Of a DNA stretch of 64,000 bases, positions 9,183-18,043 are shown piece after piece; position 1 is the first letter of the stretch, and the number at the start of each line of letters is the position of its first letter. The stretch lies in the NCBI GenBank assembly GCA_947495575.1, contig CANLZL010000005.1, positions 62,001-126,000 of the forward strand, in the 5' to 3' direction. The DNA comes from an uncultured Nioella sp. (GTDB lineage: Bacteria; Pseudomonadota; Alphaproteobacteria; Rhodobacterales; Rhodobacteraceae). The notes below the pieces were generated by a model. It had not been told where the DNA came from, did not search any database, and saw only the letters and a program-made list of their open reading frames with translations. Made by a program: the position numbers and the translations under genes.

Positions 9183-9674
9183 ATGGGAATTTCCGAAGGC
9201 GGCTGTTTGTGCGGCCAGATCAGATACCAAGTTCACGGCGCGCCCGATTGGGTAACCGTCTGTTTCTGCACCTTCTGCCAGCGCGCAACCGGCGGCCCGC
9301 AAATGACCGAACCGATTTTTGGTATCGACGCATTTGAAGTGACGCGGGGCACACCCAAAGTCTACACGCATATTTCCGGCGGCAGCGGCAAGGAGGTTTA
9401 CGTTCATTTCTGCCCCGAATGCGGGACAAAAACTCATCTGACATTTGACAGATGGAAAGATCGTATGGGTGTGTATTCCGGCACCTTTGATGATCCCGGT
9501 TGGTTTGACCTGACCCCAGAAAACACCAAGTTCATATTCTTGGATGAGGCCGCAAGAGGCACTTTGGTGCCTGCGGGCTTCAATACGTTTGCCGAACACG
9601 CAGCAACCCCCGATGGAACACCCTTGGAGCCGGATGTCCTATCAGAGGTCTTGCATATCAGAAGGAAAGGTTAG
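9183..9674 (+). CDS. GFA family protein (glutathione-dependent formaldehyde-activating fold)
   Basis: This 163-residue protein has the zinc-binding cysteines of the GFA fold: C-x-C-G near the start (GGCLCGQIRY), the CFCTFCQ cluster at about residues 39-45, and CPECGTKT at about 84-91. GFA members bind zinc and have been linked to formaldehyde-glutathione adduct formation, but most are of unproven role. The ATG at 9183 follows a GGGGAGAAG ribosome site. An upstream in-frame start at 9102 would add 27 residues before the fold. Its stop overlaps the convergent gltX by 4 bp. Confidence 0.88.
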   Translation: MGISEGGCLCGQIRYQVHGAPDWVTVCFCTFCQRATGGPQMTEPIFGIDAFEVTRGTPKVYTHISGGSGKEVYVHFCPECGTKTHLTFDRWKDRMGVYSGTFDDPGWFDLTPENTKFIFLDEAARGTLVPAGFNTFAEHAATPDGTPLEPDVLSEVLHIRRKG

Positions 9675-10993
9675 AGCGTCGGCTTCTTTTGCAATAGCGT
9701 CATGACGTCGGCCATTTCCGGGCCGCGCTGCAAACCGGTCACGGCTTTTCGCAAAGGCATGAACAGACCCTTTCCTTTGCGACCTGTCGCCTCTTTGACC
9801 GCTTTGGTCCACTCGCTCCAGGTCTCTGCCGAATAAGGCGGATCTGGCAACATATCAAAAGCCTGCGCCACAAAATCGCGATCTTCGTCGTCAACCAGCG
9901 GTGTCGCCCCATCGCGGAACAATTCCCACCAGCCCGGCAGGTCTTTCAGCGTTGTGATATTTGCACGGGCGACATTCCAGAAACCTTCGGCCAAATCAGC
10001 CGGAACGCCAAGTTCAGCAACTTGATCGGCGACAGCAGCCAATGGCAAGCCATGCAAATACCGGGCGGTCAGCGGGTACAGATCCTCAACGTCAAATTTA
10101 GTCGGGGCCGAGCCAAAGTGATCAAGATCAAAGCCTGCCGCCAACTCGTCAATGGACTCGCACAACTCGACCGGCTGCGAGGATCCAAGCCGAGCCATCT
10201 GGCTCAACAGTGCCATCGGCTGCACACCGGCCTCTCGCAAATCGCGCAGCGCCAGAGTGCCCAAACGTTTGGACAGTGCCTCACCCTGCGGGCCGGTCAA
10301 AAGCGAGTGGTGGGCAAAACTTGGGGCCGAATGACCCAATGCCGCCATGATCTGAATTTGCGTTGCAGTGTTTGTGACGTGGTCCGAACCGCGCACAACA
10401 TGCGTCACACCCATATCCGTGTCATCCACAACGGATGCAATCGTGTAAAGAACCTGCCCGTCCTGACGGATCAGAACCGGGTCAGAGACCGAGGCCGCGT
10501 CGATCGACAAGTCGCCAAGGATACCGTCCGTCCACTCAATCCGTTCATGATCCAACTTGAAGCGCCAAACACCCTGCCCGCGTTCGGCGCGCAGCTTGTC
10601 CTTTTCTTCGTCAGAAAGGTTCAGCGCCGCGCGGTCATAGACCGGTGGCAAGTGCATATTCAGCTGTTTTTTGCGTTTAAGGTCCAGCTCGGTCGGCGTC
10701 TCGAACGCCTCATAGAACCGACCATTTGCGCGCAGTTCATCTGCTGCGGCAGCATAACGATCCAAGCGCGAAGACTGATACTCGATCTTGTCCCATGTCA
10801 GGCCAAGCCATTCCAGATCCTCTTGGATCGCATCCACATATTCCTGCTTGGATCGTTCTGGGTCCGTATCATCAATACGCAAGATGAATGTTCCGCCTGC
10901 CTTTTTGGCAATCAGGTGATTCATCAGCGCGGTGCGCAGGTTGCCGACATGGATAAATCCAGTCGGAGAGGGGGCGAAACGGGTAACGGTCAT
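9671..10993 (-). CDS. gltX: Glutamyl-tRNA synthetase, second-type (GluRS2-like)
   Basis: This 440-residue class I synthetase charges tRNA with glutamate. The HIGH-like motif is PSPTGFIHVGNLR (HVGN) at residues 8-20, and the KMSKS-like motif is ALSKRLG at about residue 240. The IRIDDTDPERSK block is also diagnostic. Alphaproteobacteria commonly carry two GluRS genes, and the divergent motifs (SKRLG rather than SKRHG) and short length suggest this is the second type. In some bacteria the second type charges tRNA-Gln for later amidation; that use here is inference. It overlaps the stop of the convergent GFA gene. Confidence 0.93.
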   Translation of the reverse strand: MTVTRFAPSPTGFIHVGNLRTALMNHLIAKKAGGTFILRIDDTDPERSKQEYVDAIQEDLEWLGLTWDKIEYQSSRLDRYAAAADELRANGRFYEAFETPTELDLKRKKQLNMHLPPVYDRAALNLSDEEKDKLRAERGQGVWRFKLDHERIEWTDGILGDLSIDAASVSDPVLIRQDGQVLYTIASVVDDTDMGVTHVVRGSDHVTNTATQIQIMAALGHSAPSFAHHSLLTGPQGEALSKRLGTLALRDLREAGVQPMALLSQMARLGSSQPVELCESIDELAAGFDLDHFGSAPTKFDVEDLYPLTARYLHGLPLAAVADQVAELGVPADLAEGFWNVARANITTLKDLPGWWELFRDGATPLVDDEDRDFVAQAFDMLPDPPYSAETWSEWTKAVKEATGRKGKGLFMPLRKAVTGLQRGPEMADVMTLLQKKPTL

Positions 10994-11154
10994 GGCGCCT
11001 TCGGCTTTCTGTCAGATCGACCTGATCGTGAACCACATGGCGGGGCAATTGTCCATAACCGGCAGGCGTCGCGCAGCCTATCACCGGAAATTGACCTCTG
11101 CTGTGCCGCGCTTCGCGCTATTTTAAGACTTAGCCAAGTCATGAGGACCCATAT

Positions 11155-12069
11155 ATGTTCACCCTGCCCCGCCGTGCCCTGTTACGTTCTGCCCTTGCCG
11201 CGCCATTTGTAACCCTTGGAGCCAAGGCATTTGCCGAAGCGCCCATGCTGGGCGCCTCCTTCGCGCGCCACCGCCGCTTTACACTTGGCAATTTCGAGGT
11301 AACAAACTTGCTTGCCGGGACATCCACTTGGGACGGGCCGCATGGAATCTTCGGTCTCAACATTTCAGATGACGAGTTCGAGAGAGTTAGCGCCGAAAAC
11401 TTCCTGTCGACTGATCAGTTTCAAGGATATTTCACACCCGTCGTCGTAAACACCGGCGCCCAACTGATCCTTTTTGACACCGGCCTGAATCCTGCCTCGA
11501 TCACGGATGCTTTGCAAGGCGCCGGCTATTCACCTGATCAAATTGACGTGGTCGTAATTACCCATATGCATGGCGATCACATCGGCGGGCTAATGGATGG
11601 AAGGACTCCGGTCTTTCCAAATGCGCGATATGTGACTGGACAGGTAGAGTTTGACCACTGGGCAGGCACTGGAAATGACGGGTTCGAACGCAAAGTTCGC
11701 CCCCTCGTTGACCAGATCAGCTTTGTCGCCCCGGATGAAGATGCCGTGTCCGGCATCACCGCGATCAACGCATTTGGACACACGCCGGGACACATGGCGT
11801 ACCACCTGGAAAGTGACGGGGCGCGGTTGTTGCTATTTGCAGATTTGGCAAACCATCACGTTTGGTCGCTGGCCCACCCGGAATGGGAAGTGCGCTTTGA
11901 CATCGACAAAGAAAGTGCTGCCGACAGCCGACGCAGGGTTCTGGATATGTTGGCAACCGAACGCATTCCGGCGGTGGGTTATCATTTGCCCTTCCCCGGA
12001 ATTGGCTTTGTCGACCGCCGCGATGAAGGGTTCCACTGGGTGCCGGAGGCCGGACAGCTAATGCGTTAA
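11155..12069 (+). CDS. Exported MBL-fold metallohydrolase
   Basis: This 304-residue protein starts MFTLPRRALLRSALAAPFVTLG, a twin-arginine-like export signal with cleavage likely after AKAFA at about residue 27. The metallo-beta-lactamase motif THMHGDHIGG lies at about residues 140-149, with a later zinc-ligand GHTPGH (about 205-210), FADLANHH and GYHLPFPG. The best-known relatives are lactonases and hydrolases of the AhlD/PNGM-like groups. A lactonase acting on homoserine lactones would be notable given the luxI gene 10 kb away, but periplasmic export and the sequence alone do not establish this. Its stop overlaps the convergent gene by 4 bp. Confidence 0.85.
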   Translation: MFTLPRRALLRSALAAPFVTLGAKAFAEAPMLGASFARHRRFTLGNFEVTNLLAGTSTWDGPHGIFGLNISDDEFERVSAENFLSTDQFQGYFTPVVVNTGAQLILFDTGLNPASITDALQGAGYSPDQIDVVVITHMHGDHIGGLMDGRTPVFPNARYVTGQVEFDHWAGTGNDGFERKVRPLVDQISFVAPDEDAVSGITAINAFGHTPGHMAYHLESDGARLLLFADLANHHVWSLAHPEWEVRFDIDKESAADSRRRVLDMLATERIPAVGYHLPFPGIGFVDRRDEGFHWVPEAGQLMR

Positions 12070-12611
12070 TCAGTGATCGGCCCTGATCCGACCCTCGGGT
12101 GGACCCGCGAACCATCCGACACGCCCATGATCAGCACAATCTCATCGGGCCGGGGCCCGTCCGGGACGCCCAAGGTCATCGTGTCGAAATGCGGAAAGGA
12201 CCAGGCTTCGTCCTTATGGCCCAGCGGCAGGTCGATTTGCGCACCCATAGCCCCGAGTTTCGCGTTCGACGGGATCAACGCCTTGCCGCCGCCAACTGCC
12301 GCCCGCATCGGTTTGCCTAGCTTTGGGTGGATCATGGCCGCGCCGTGTTCCAGCTCGCCTGCGACACCGACTATAGCGGCCTTTCCATAGCTGACCGGCG
12401 CAGCGTCCAGCATCGTGACCGCCTGCCCCATCAATTTCCCGCCCATTTCACCGCCTGCATCAAAGAGCGAAGACAAATCCACGCCATGTCTACCGGCAAA
12501 CGGGTTGGCAAGAACCGCCAAAACTGCGACCCGCGTGATGGGATCGCATTGCAAACCGGACCCGTCCGACTGGATCACCTCTTTGACGAAGATTATCTTT
12601 CGGGTATGCAT
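12066..12611 (-). CDS. Amino acid synthesis family protein (PF06684-like)
   Basis: This 181-residue soluble protein matches my memory of the AA_synth/DUF1185 family: the opening RKIIFVKEVIQSDG, the TRVAVLAVLANPFAGR block at about residues 26-41, and EMGGKLMGQA. The molecular function of the family is unproven. A strong ribosome site (AGGAGGG) precedes the ATG. It is divergent from the zincin gene starting at 12711 and converges with the MBL gene. It is intact for the family, whose members are about 180-200 residues. Confidence 0.75.
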   Translation of the reverse strand: MHTRKIIFVKEVIQSDGSGLQCDPITRVAVLAVLANPFAGRHGVDLSSLFDAGGEMGGKLMGQAVTMLDAAPVSYGKAAIVGVAGELEHGAAMIHPKLGKPMRAAVGGGKALIPSNAKLGAMGAQIDLPLGHKDEAWSFPHFDTMTLGVPDGPRPDEIVLIMGVSDGSRVHPRVGSGPITD

Positions 12612-12710
12612 CAGTCGCCCTCCTTCAGCGGTTTGTCGGCTGTATCGGCGGGCAACGCTGTTTTCAATTTTGGCCTGCCCTGCCAGACCCTTGTACCACG
12701 GATCGCGACG

Positions 12711-13112
12711 ATGACCGGAATATCCAACAGCGTTCCGCCAGATCTGGACGAATTCGCAGCGCTGGCCGATGCGGCAATCAATGCCCTACCGACACCGGCA
12801 AGAGACGCGGCGCGGTCCGTTGCATTGCGGATCGAGGAATTTGCCCCGAATGATTTACTGCGTGAGATGGGAATCGAAAATCCATTCGATCTTACCGGCC
12901 TCTATGAGGGTATTCCCCTGACGGAAAAGTCAGTCATGGATCAGCCGCATGGCCCTGACGTTATCTGGCTGTTCCGGCGCCCAATTCTCGAGGAATGGAT
13001 TGATCGGGAAAATGTAACACTCAGCGCCCTGATTTCTCATGTTTTGGTGCACGAACTGGCCCATCATTTTGGGTGGGATGACCAAGATATCGCGAAAATT
13101 GACCGCTGGTAG
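12711..13112 (+). CDS. Small zincin-like metallopeptidase (PF06262-like)
   Basis: This 133-residue protein ends with an extended HExxHH motif (HVLVHELAHHFGWDDQDIAKID) and contains LTGLYEGIPL, both typical of the small minigluzincin family. The two His and the Glu of HELAHH would bind zinc and act in catalysis. Starts further upstream (ATG at 12609, or earlier) would add non-homologous residues; the ATG at 12711 fits the family length. The ribosome site is weak. The substrate is unknown. Confidence 0.88.
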   Translation: MTGISNSVPPDLDEFAALADAAINALPTPARDAARSVALRIEEFAPNDLLREMGIENPFDLTGLYEGIPLTEKSVMDQPHGPDVIWLFRRPILEEWIDRENVTLSALISHVLVHELAHHFGWDDQDIAKIDRW

Positions 13113-13134
13113 GAATAGGCGGGCCATCGGTTAC

Positions 13135-13569
13135 TCAGGTCGGTTTGATCTCGGCAAAATTTGCGAGATCTTTCAAGCCGGCGCGGATGAGTTCCTCCAA
13201 AACGTCCAGATCGATATCGGCCAGTTTGTTCACATATAGACAGGACACTCCCGTCTTATGCTTTCCCATCCGCGCAAGAATCGGGCCATAATCCTGGTAG
13301 CCCGGCATGATATAGATCGACAGGTTGGACTTTCGTGGCGAAAATCCAGTCGCTAGGAAATCGCCTTCTCGCCCGGATTTGTATTTGTAGTGATACTGAC
13401 CGTAGCCAACAATACTACTGCCCCACATCACGGGCGAATAACCAGTCACGGTACGAAAAAGCATATCAAGCGCTTGCCCGTCCGTCCGGCGCGTCGGGTG
13501 TTCGACTTCTCCCAGAAATGACTCAACGGACATATCGGTTGGCTGTGTCTTGTTTTGGCTCTTACTCAT
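13135..13569 (-). CDS. DUF1801 domain protein
   Basis: This 144-residue soluble protein matches the DUF1801 (YdhG-like) fold: the opening EVEHPTRRTDGQAL, GYSPVMWGSSIVGYGQYHYKY at about residues 43-63, and the C-terminal LYVNKLADIDLDVLEELI. The function of the family is not established. It lies convergent with the zincin gene and about 50 bp downstream of the VOC gene on the same strand, so it may be its second gene under the SoxR-type promoter. Confidence 0.82.
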   Translation of the reverse strand: MSKSQNKTQPTDMSVESFLGEVEHPTRRTDGQALDMLFRTVTGYSPVMWGSSIVGYGQYHYKYKSGREGDFLATGFSPRKSNLSIYIMPGYQDYGPILARMGKHKTGVSCLYVNKLADIDLDVLEELIRAGLKDLANFAEIKPT

Positions 13570-13625
13570 GATCTGTTGGCCCTCCCGGCGGAGAGAGTAA
13601 CACCGGAAGGGTCAGGCCCAAAGCA

Positions 13626-14006
13626 TCAGTTGTAAGTTACAACCTCGATCTCGATATTGTCCGGGCCATCAAAGTAGAACCGCCGACCCGGCTCATAGTC
13701 GCCAAAATTGAATGGCTCAAATCCCGCCGCACGCACCTTGCGTTCGACCGCAGCGATATCGTCGACCACAACGCCAATGTGGTTCAACCCGCCGGGCGTC
13801 CTGTAGCGATCTGTTCCGGTCATTTTCCCCCCTTGTGAATAGGCCACAACATAGGAATTTTCGTTACCCACATGGATGGAATGACCGCCACCCAGGCCGT
13901 CACCTTCCCATCGGACGGTCCAATCAAACAGATGGCACAACAGCTCTGCTGTCTTGCCTGGGTCCGACACGGTTATGTTCACATGTTCCAAAAATGCAGT
14001 TGCCAT
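13626..14006 (-). CDS. VOC family protein (glyoxalase/bleomycin-resistance fold)
   Basis: This 126-residue protein has the paired beta-alpha-beta-beta-beta modules of the vicinal oxygen chelate fold: FLEHVNITVSD at the start, GGLNHIGVVVDD in the middle, and RRFYFDGPDNIEIEVVTYN at the end. H8, the His of NHIG and the Glu of IEIEVV are in the positions of metal ligands. It may be a dioxygenase, glyoxalase or resistance protein. Its promoter carries a SoxR box with the 19-bp spacer typical of MerR/SoxR regulation, so it is probably induced by redox-active compounds. It is divergent from the soxR gene. Confidence 0.88.
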   Translation of the reverse strand: MATAFLEHVNITVSDPGKTAELLCHLFDWTVRWEGDGLGGGHSIHVGNENSYVVAYSQGGKMTGTDRYRTPGGLNHIGVVVDDIAAVERKVRAAGFEPFNFGDYEPGRRFYFDGPDNIEIEVVTYN

Positions 14007-14045
14007 TATCCTGGCCTCCTTGTCTTGAGTCGCAATCAGAATCGT

Positions 14046-14076
14046 GTTGTAATTCCTAAAGTTAACTTTAGCTCAA
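14046..14076 (-). promoter_or_regulatory. SoxR-box promoter of the VOC gene
   Basis: On the minus strand a -35 TTGAGC (14071-14076) and a -10 TACAAC (14046-14051) are separated by 19 bp. A perfect 14-bp palindrome TAAAGTTAACTTTA (14057-14070) fills the spacer; its core AGTTAACTT matches the core of the E. coli soxS operator. An overlong spacer that the activator distorts is the hallmark of MerR-family promoters. The soxR gene itself starts at 14087, 17 bp beyond the palindrome on the other strand. Confidence 0.8.
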
Positions 14077-14086
14077 GGGATTTTTT

Positions 14087-14545
14087 ATGCGACGTGCGGG
14101 TGACATGCTGCCTATCGGCAAAATTGCGGCGCGGACCGGCCTCGCCGTATCAGCATTGCGGTTCTATGAGGCAGAGGGTTTGATTCACCCCATCCGCACA
14201 GCCGCGGGTCAGCGCCAATTCCGACGCTCCGACATCCGCCGCATCTCCTTCATAAAAATCGCGCAGGAATTGGGGATGTCCCTCACTGACATCCGGCAAG
14301 AGATTGCCAAACTGCCCGATGGTCGGACACCGACAAAGGCCGATTGGGCCAAGATCAGCCGCAAATTGCAGGCCATGCTGGATGACCGTATCCACCAATT
14401 GCAGCGGACACGCGATGTGTTGGATGGTTGCATTGGCTGCGGCTGCTTGTCCCTGAAAAGTTGCAAACTCTATAATCCTGACGACCAAATGCGCCAGACC
14501 GGCACCGGGCCGCGGATCATCCTTAACAGCCCCGGAGACGCGTAA
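14087..14545 (+). CDS. soxR: SoxR redox-sensing MerR-family regulator
   Basis: This 152-residue regulator has an N-terminal MerR winged helix (LPIGKIAARTGLAVSALRFYEAEGLI at about residues 8-33) and a C-terminal [2Fe-2S] motif C-x2-C-x-C-x5-C (CIGCGCLSLKSC at about 115-126). It senses redox-cycling agents or superoxide by oxidation of the cluster. The divergent VOC gene carries its operator. No soxS follows, as expected outside the enterics, so this SoxR likely controls the neighbouring detoxification gene directly. Length is normal for the family. Confidence 0.95.
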   Translation: MRRAGDMLPIGKIAARTGLAVSALRFYEAEGLIHPIRTAAGQRQFRRSDIRRISFIKIAQELGMSLTDIRQEIAKLPDGRTPTKADWAKISRKLQAMLDDRIHQLQRTRDVLDGCIGCGCLSLKSCKLYNPDDQMRQTGTGPRIILNSPGDA

Positions 14546-14635
14546 GAATTGAACGAAATTGTCAGTCCAAGATTAGGTAAATCCACATTTTGAGCTGTTA
14601 TCTGTCGTCCCATAACTTTTGCGAGAGGTTATGGA

Positions 14636-16129
14636 TTGACCAAGCATACAGCCCCCTTGCGCCCGATAGATCGCGCGCCCGACACCGGCGACGATCAGGA
14701 ATTATTGCGCGCCGTAATTGATTCGATGGAACAGGGCATTTTGGTTTGGTCCAAGGACGCACTCTGCCTCTTGCACAATGAACGCATCTTTAACGTTCTG
14801 GAACTATCGCGCGAACAAATCTTTTTGGGATGCCGCCGATCTGACTTTCTGGCGGCTGCGGCAGCGCGCAGAGAAGTGTCCCAATCGAAAGTCGATGAAG
14901 TACAGGATCTTTTTGAAAAGGGCGCACCGTTTGCCTTTGACAGGGCGATGCCGTCAGGACGTACTGTTGCCACCAACGCCCGCCCGCTGCGCGGCGGAGG
15001 CTTTGTTGTCACCTTTACCGATGTAACCGACGAGCGCCGCAGTGCAAAGGAGTTGAAGCAAGCCAAGCATCAGGCTGAAACAGCTGAACTTAAGGCGCTT
15101 AAAACCCTGGCCAAGGAACAGGTCTGGCGCAATGAAGCCAAATTGCTGGCCGACTTGGATGAATGGCTACAAAGCTGCAAATCCCTGGTCGAACTCTATG
15201 ATATCGTAAGCGTGTTCATGGAGCGGTTGCTGCCCGACACAATCGGAGAGCTCTACGTATACTCCAATTCTCGCGACGTGTTGGACGGGGCCTGCCATTG
15301 GGGCAAGGCACAGCTGCACGATCACATCGCGCCTGATAGCTGTTGGGCGCTGAGGCGCGGCAGGCGCTATAGATTTGACGCCGATGAAATTTCGTTCACC
15401 TGCAACCATGTAAAAGATCAATCCGCACAAAAGGATGTCACCGACACGCTCTGCGTGCCAATTGTGGCCCATGGCGATACCGTCGGCCTTCTACATATCA
15501 AGTTCGACCCAGAGACGCCGAAATCCGCAATCGAAAACTCATTTACTTTCGCCATGCAATGCGCCGAGCATATCAGCCTTGCCATCGCCAACGTGAAGCT
15601 TCGCGATGAACTGCATGATCAATCAACCCGCGACCCGCTGACCGGGCTTTACAACCGCCGCTATTTCCTTGAGGCGATGCGATCAGAATTATCCATGGCG
15701 ACGCGCAAGGAGGGATCGCTCGGCATCCTGTCCTTCGATGCTGACAAGTTCAAAAGCTTCAACGACAACCACGGCCATGATGCCGGTGACATGGTGTTGC
15801 GCGCGATCGGAGAGAAGCTGCGCGAACTCTTCAATTCAGGTGAAATCCCTTGCCGGTTCGGCGGCGAAGAGTTTACCGTTCTGATCCCCGGCGCTGACCT
15901 GGACGCGACGGAAAAGGCCGCAGAGGCCCTGCGCCTCGCCGTGGAAGAGATCAAAATCCGCTATGGATCCGGCCTGTTGCCACGTGTGACGATTTCAGTT
16001 GGCGTTTCCGCCTTCCCTGATAACGGAACAATGCCGCAGGACCTGCTTAATGCAGCTGACGAAGCGCTTTATGAAGCCAAGGATGCGGGGCGAAACTGCG
16101 TACGAACCGCCCGGATCGAAAGGGAATAA
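14636..16129 (+). CDS. PAS-GAF-GGDEF diguanylate cyclase
   Basis: This 497-residue signalling protein has an N-terminal PAS-like domain (about residues 25-130), a coiled linker, a GAF-like domain (about 165-320) and a C-terminal GGDEF domain beginning at DPLTGLYNRRYF. The active-site motif is GGEEF at 409-413, so it should make cyclic di-GMP. The allosteric I-site (RxxD, as in PleD) is replaced by NSGE at 400-403, so product inhibition is probably lost. No membrane segment is seen. It starts with TTG at 14636 after a GAGAGG ribosome site; the ATG at 14631 is out of frame and meets a stop at once. Confidence 0.93.
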   Translation: MTKHTAPLRPIDRAPDTGDDQELLRAVIDSMEQGILVWSKDALCLLHNERIFNVLELSREQIFLGCRRSDFLAAAAARREVSQSKVDEVQDLFEKGAPFAFDRAMPSGRTVATNARPLRGGGFVVTFTDVTDERRSAKELKQAKHQAETAELKALKTLAKEQVWRNEAKLLADLDEWLQSCKSLVELYDIVSVFMERLLPDTIGELYVYSNSRDVLDGACHWGKAQLHDHIAPDSCWALRRGRRYRFDADEISFTCNHVKDQSAQKDVTDTLCVPIVAHGDTVGLLHIKFDPETPKSAIENSFTFAMQCAEHISLAIANVKLRDELHDQSTRDPLTGLYNRRYFLEAMRSELSMATRKEGSLGILSFDADKFKSFNDNHGHDAGDMVLRAIGEKLRELFNSGEIPCRFGGEEFTVLIPGADLDATEKAAEALRLAVEEIKIRYGSGLLPRVTISVGVSAFPDNGTMPQDLLNAADEALYEAKDAGRNCVRTARIERE

Positions 16130-16230
16130 GTTTACTTCAATCGGCCTTGCCGCAATCAGCTCACCAAGGGCAGTACCAGCCCATACAACCATGCAAGGCG
16201 CGCGCATACCTTTTCCGGACAATGCCGGAA

Positions 16231-17892
16231 TCAGTCGCCATTATCACGCCACCTGTTCGCAATCGGATAGCGGCGGTCCAGCCAGAAGGCTTTCTCGGTC
16301 AGCCGCGCACCGGGGGCGGATTGGAAACGCTTGTATTCTGAAATGTAGAGCAGGTGCTCGACCTTCTTCACAGTTTCGCGCGCGTAGCCCATAGCGACGA
16401 TATCGGCGACCGAGGCTTCCCGGTCGATCAGCATTTCCAGGATCACATCCAGCACCTCATAGGGGGGCAGGCTATCCTCATCTTTCTGGTCATGACGCAG
16501 TTCGGCGGTGGGGGGTTTGTCGATCACCCGCGGCGGGATGACCTCCCCTGCGGAGCCCATCATCCACGGCCGGTGATTCGCGTTGCGCCATCGACACGTC
16601 TCAAACACACGCGTTTTGTACATGTCCTTGATCGGGTTATAGCCGCCGGCCATATCGCCATAGATCGTGGCATAGCCCACCGCGACTTCCGATTTGTTGC
16701 CAGTCGTCAATAGCATCTCACCAAACTTGTTGGATAACGCCATGAGGATCACGCCTCGCAGGCGGGATTGGATGTTCTCCTCCGCCACATCGGGTGAGGT
16801 CCCCGCAAAGAGGTCACTCAAGGCCTCCGTTACAGCGGCGCGGGGGCCGCCTATTGGGACCGTGTCCAATCGGCACCCGAGATTGGTCGCAATTTCTGCG
16901 GCATCTTCCAGCGACGCGGTCGATGTATATTCCGATGGCAGCATGACGCAGCGGACGTTGTCTGGCCCAAGCGCGTCTGACGCAATCGTTGCGACAATTG
17001 CCGAATCGATTCCGCCAGAAAGACCAAGCACCACCTTTTTGAAGCCGGTTTTGCCAAGGTAATCCCGCACAGACATCACCATCGCGCGATAATCGCTTTC
17101 CCATTCATCGGGCAAGCTGACCTTTTCCCCATCTTCAACGCGCCATCCATCGGGGCCGCGGATCATATCAACATGCCGCAACTCTTGTTCAAAGCTGTTC
17201 ATCTGCAACGCCAAAGCCCCGCCGGGATTAAGCGCAAAGCTGGCGCCGTCGAACAGCTGATCGTCCTGCCCGCCAACGAGATTTAAATACAGCAGCGGCA
17301 AGCCCGTTTCGATGACCCGGGATACCGTCACAGCCTGTCGGATCCCCATCTTGTTGCGATGGTAGGGGGAGCCATTGGGTACCAGCAAAAATTCCGCGCC
17401 TGTTTCTTCCAGCGTCTCGGCCACATCCTCAAACCAGCAATCCTCGCAAATCGGGATACCAATGCGCACACCGCCCACAGAAACAGGGCCCTGCGGCGTT
17501 CCCGCGTGGTAATATCGCTTCTCATCAAAGACGTTATAATTCGGCAAATGCTGTTTCAGCACCTGGGCTGTAACCTTGCCATTTTGCAAAATGAAATAGG
17601 CATTGAAGGGCTTATCCGGGCCGGGCCACGGACCGCCAATCCCGATCGCGGGCCCATCTGCGCAATCCGCGGAAAGAGCCTCTAACACCCGCTGAACGTC
17701 AATAGCAAAGGCAGATTTGCGCACCAGATCCTGCAGCTGATAGCCGGTGATGAACATCTCGGGGAAGGCAATCATGTCCGCCCCCGCTGCCTTTGCCTCC
17801 GCCCAGGCCGCCCGCGCCTTGTCGGCATTTGCCTCCAGTGCACCGACGGTCGGGTTCAATTGTGCCAGTGTCAGGCGGAATTTATCGGACAT
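16231..17892 (-). CDS. nadE: Glutamine-dependent NAD+ synthetase
   Basis: This 553-residue enzyme makes NAD+ from deamido-NAD+ in the last step of NAD synthesis, using glutamine as ammonia source. The N-terminal nitrilase-type glutaminase has the catalytic triad E45 (FPEMF), K113 (KQHLPNY) and C149 (PICEDCW). The C-terminal NAD synthase domain has the ATP-binding SGGIDS loop at residues 292-297. The two-domain architecture and length fit the family. It is on its own between convergent and divergent neighbours. Confidence 0.97.
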   Translation of the reverse strand: MSDKFRLTLAQLNPTVGALEANADKARAAWAEAKAAGADMIAFPEMFITGYQLQDLVRKSAFAIDVQRVLEALSADCADGPAIGIGGPWPGPDKPFNAYFILQNGKVTAQVLKQHLPNYNVFDEKRYYHAGTPQGPVSVGGVRIGIPICEDCWFEDVAETLEETGAEFLLVPNGSPYHRNKMGIRQAVTVSRVIETGLPLLYLNLVGGQDDQLFDGASFALNPGGALALQMNSFEQELRHVDMIRGPDGWRVEDGEKVSLPDEWESDYRAMVMSVRDYLGKTGFKKVVLGLSGGIDSAIVATIASDALGPDNVRCVMLPSEYTSTASLEDAAEIATNLGCRLDTVPIGGPRAAVTEALSDLFAGTSPDVAEENIQSRLRGVILMALSNKFGEMLLTTGNKSEVAVGYATIYGDMAGGYNPIKDMYKTRVFETCRWRNANHRPWMMGSAGEVIPPRVIDKPPTAELRHDQKDEDSLPPYEVLDVILEMLIDREASVADIVAMGYARETVKKVEHLLYISEYKRFQSAPGARLTEKAFWLDRRYPIANRWRDNGD

Positions 17893-18043
17893 TTCAGGGC
17901 ACCTTTAGCTCTCAACTTGCCTCGCTTTTAGCAGATCACCGCCTGCCGCCAAGGTGCAGACAGCAAAAGACATTGCGAGGTTAACGGGCTTTCTCTAGGT
18001 TTACTCCGGTAACGGGCAATGGAAACCAATCAGGGGGCGTAAG

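Noticed and set aside
10022-11212. 396-codon frame on the plus strand
   Set aside because: Antisense shadow of gltX, running across the upstream intergenic region.
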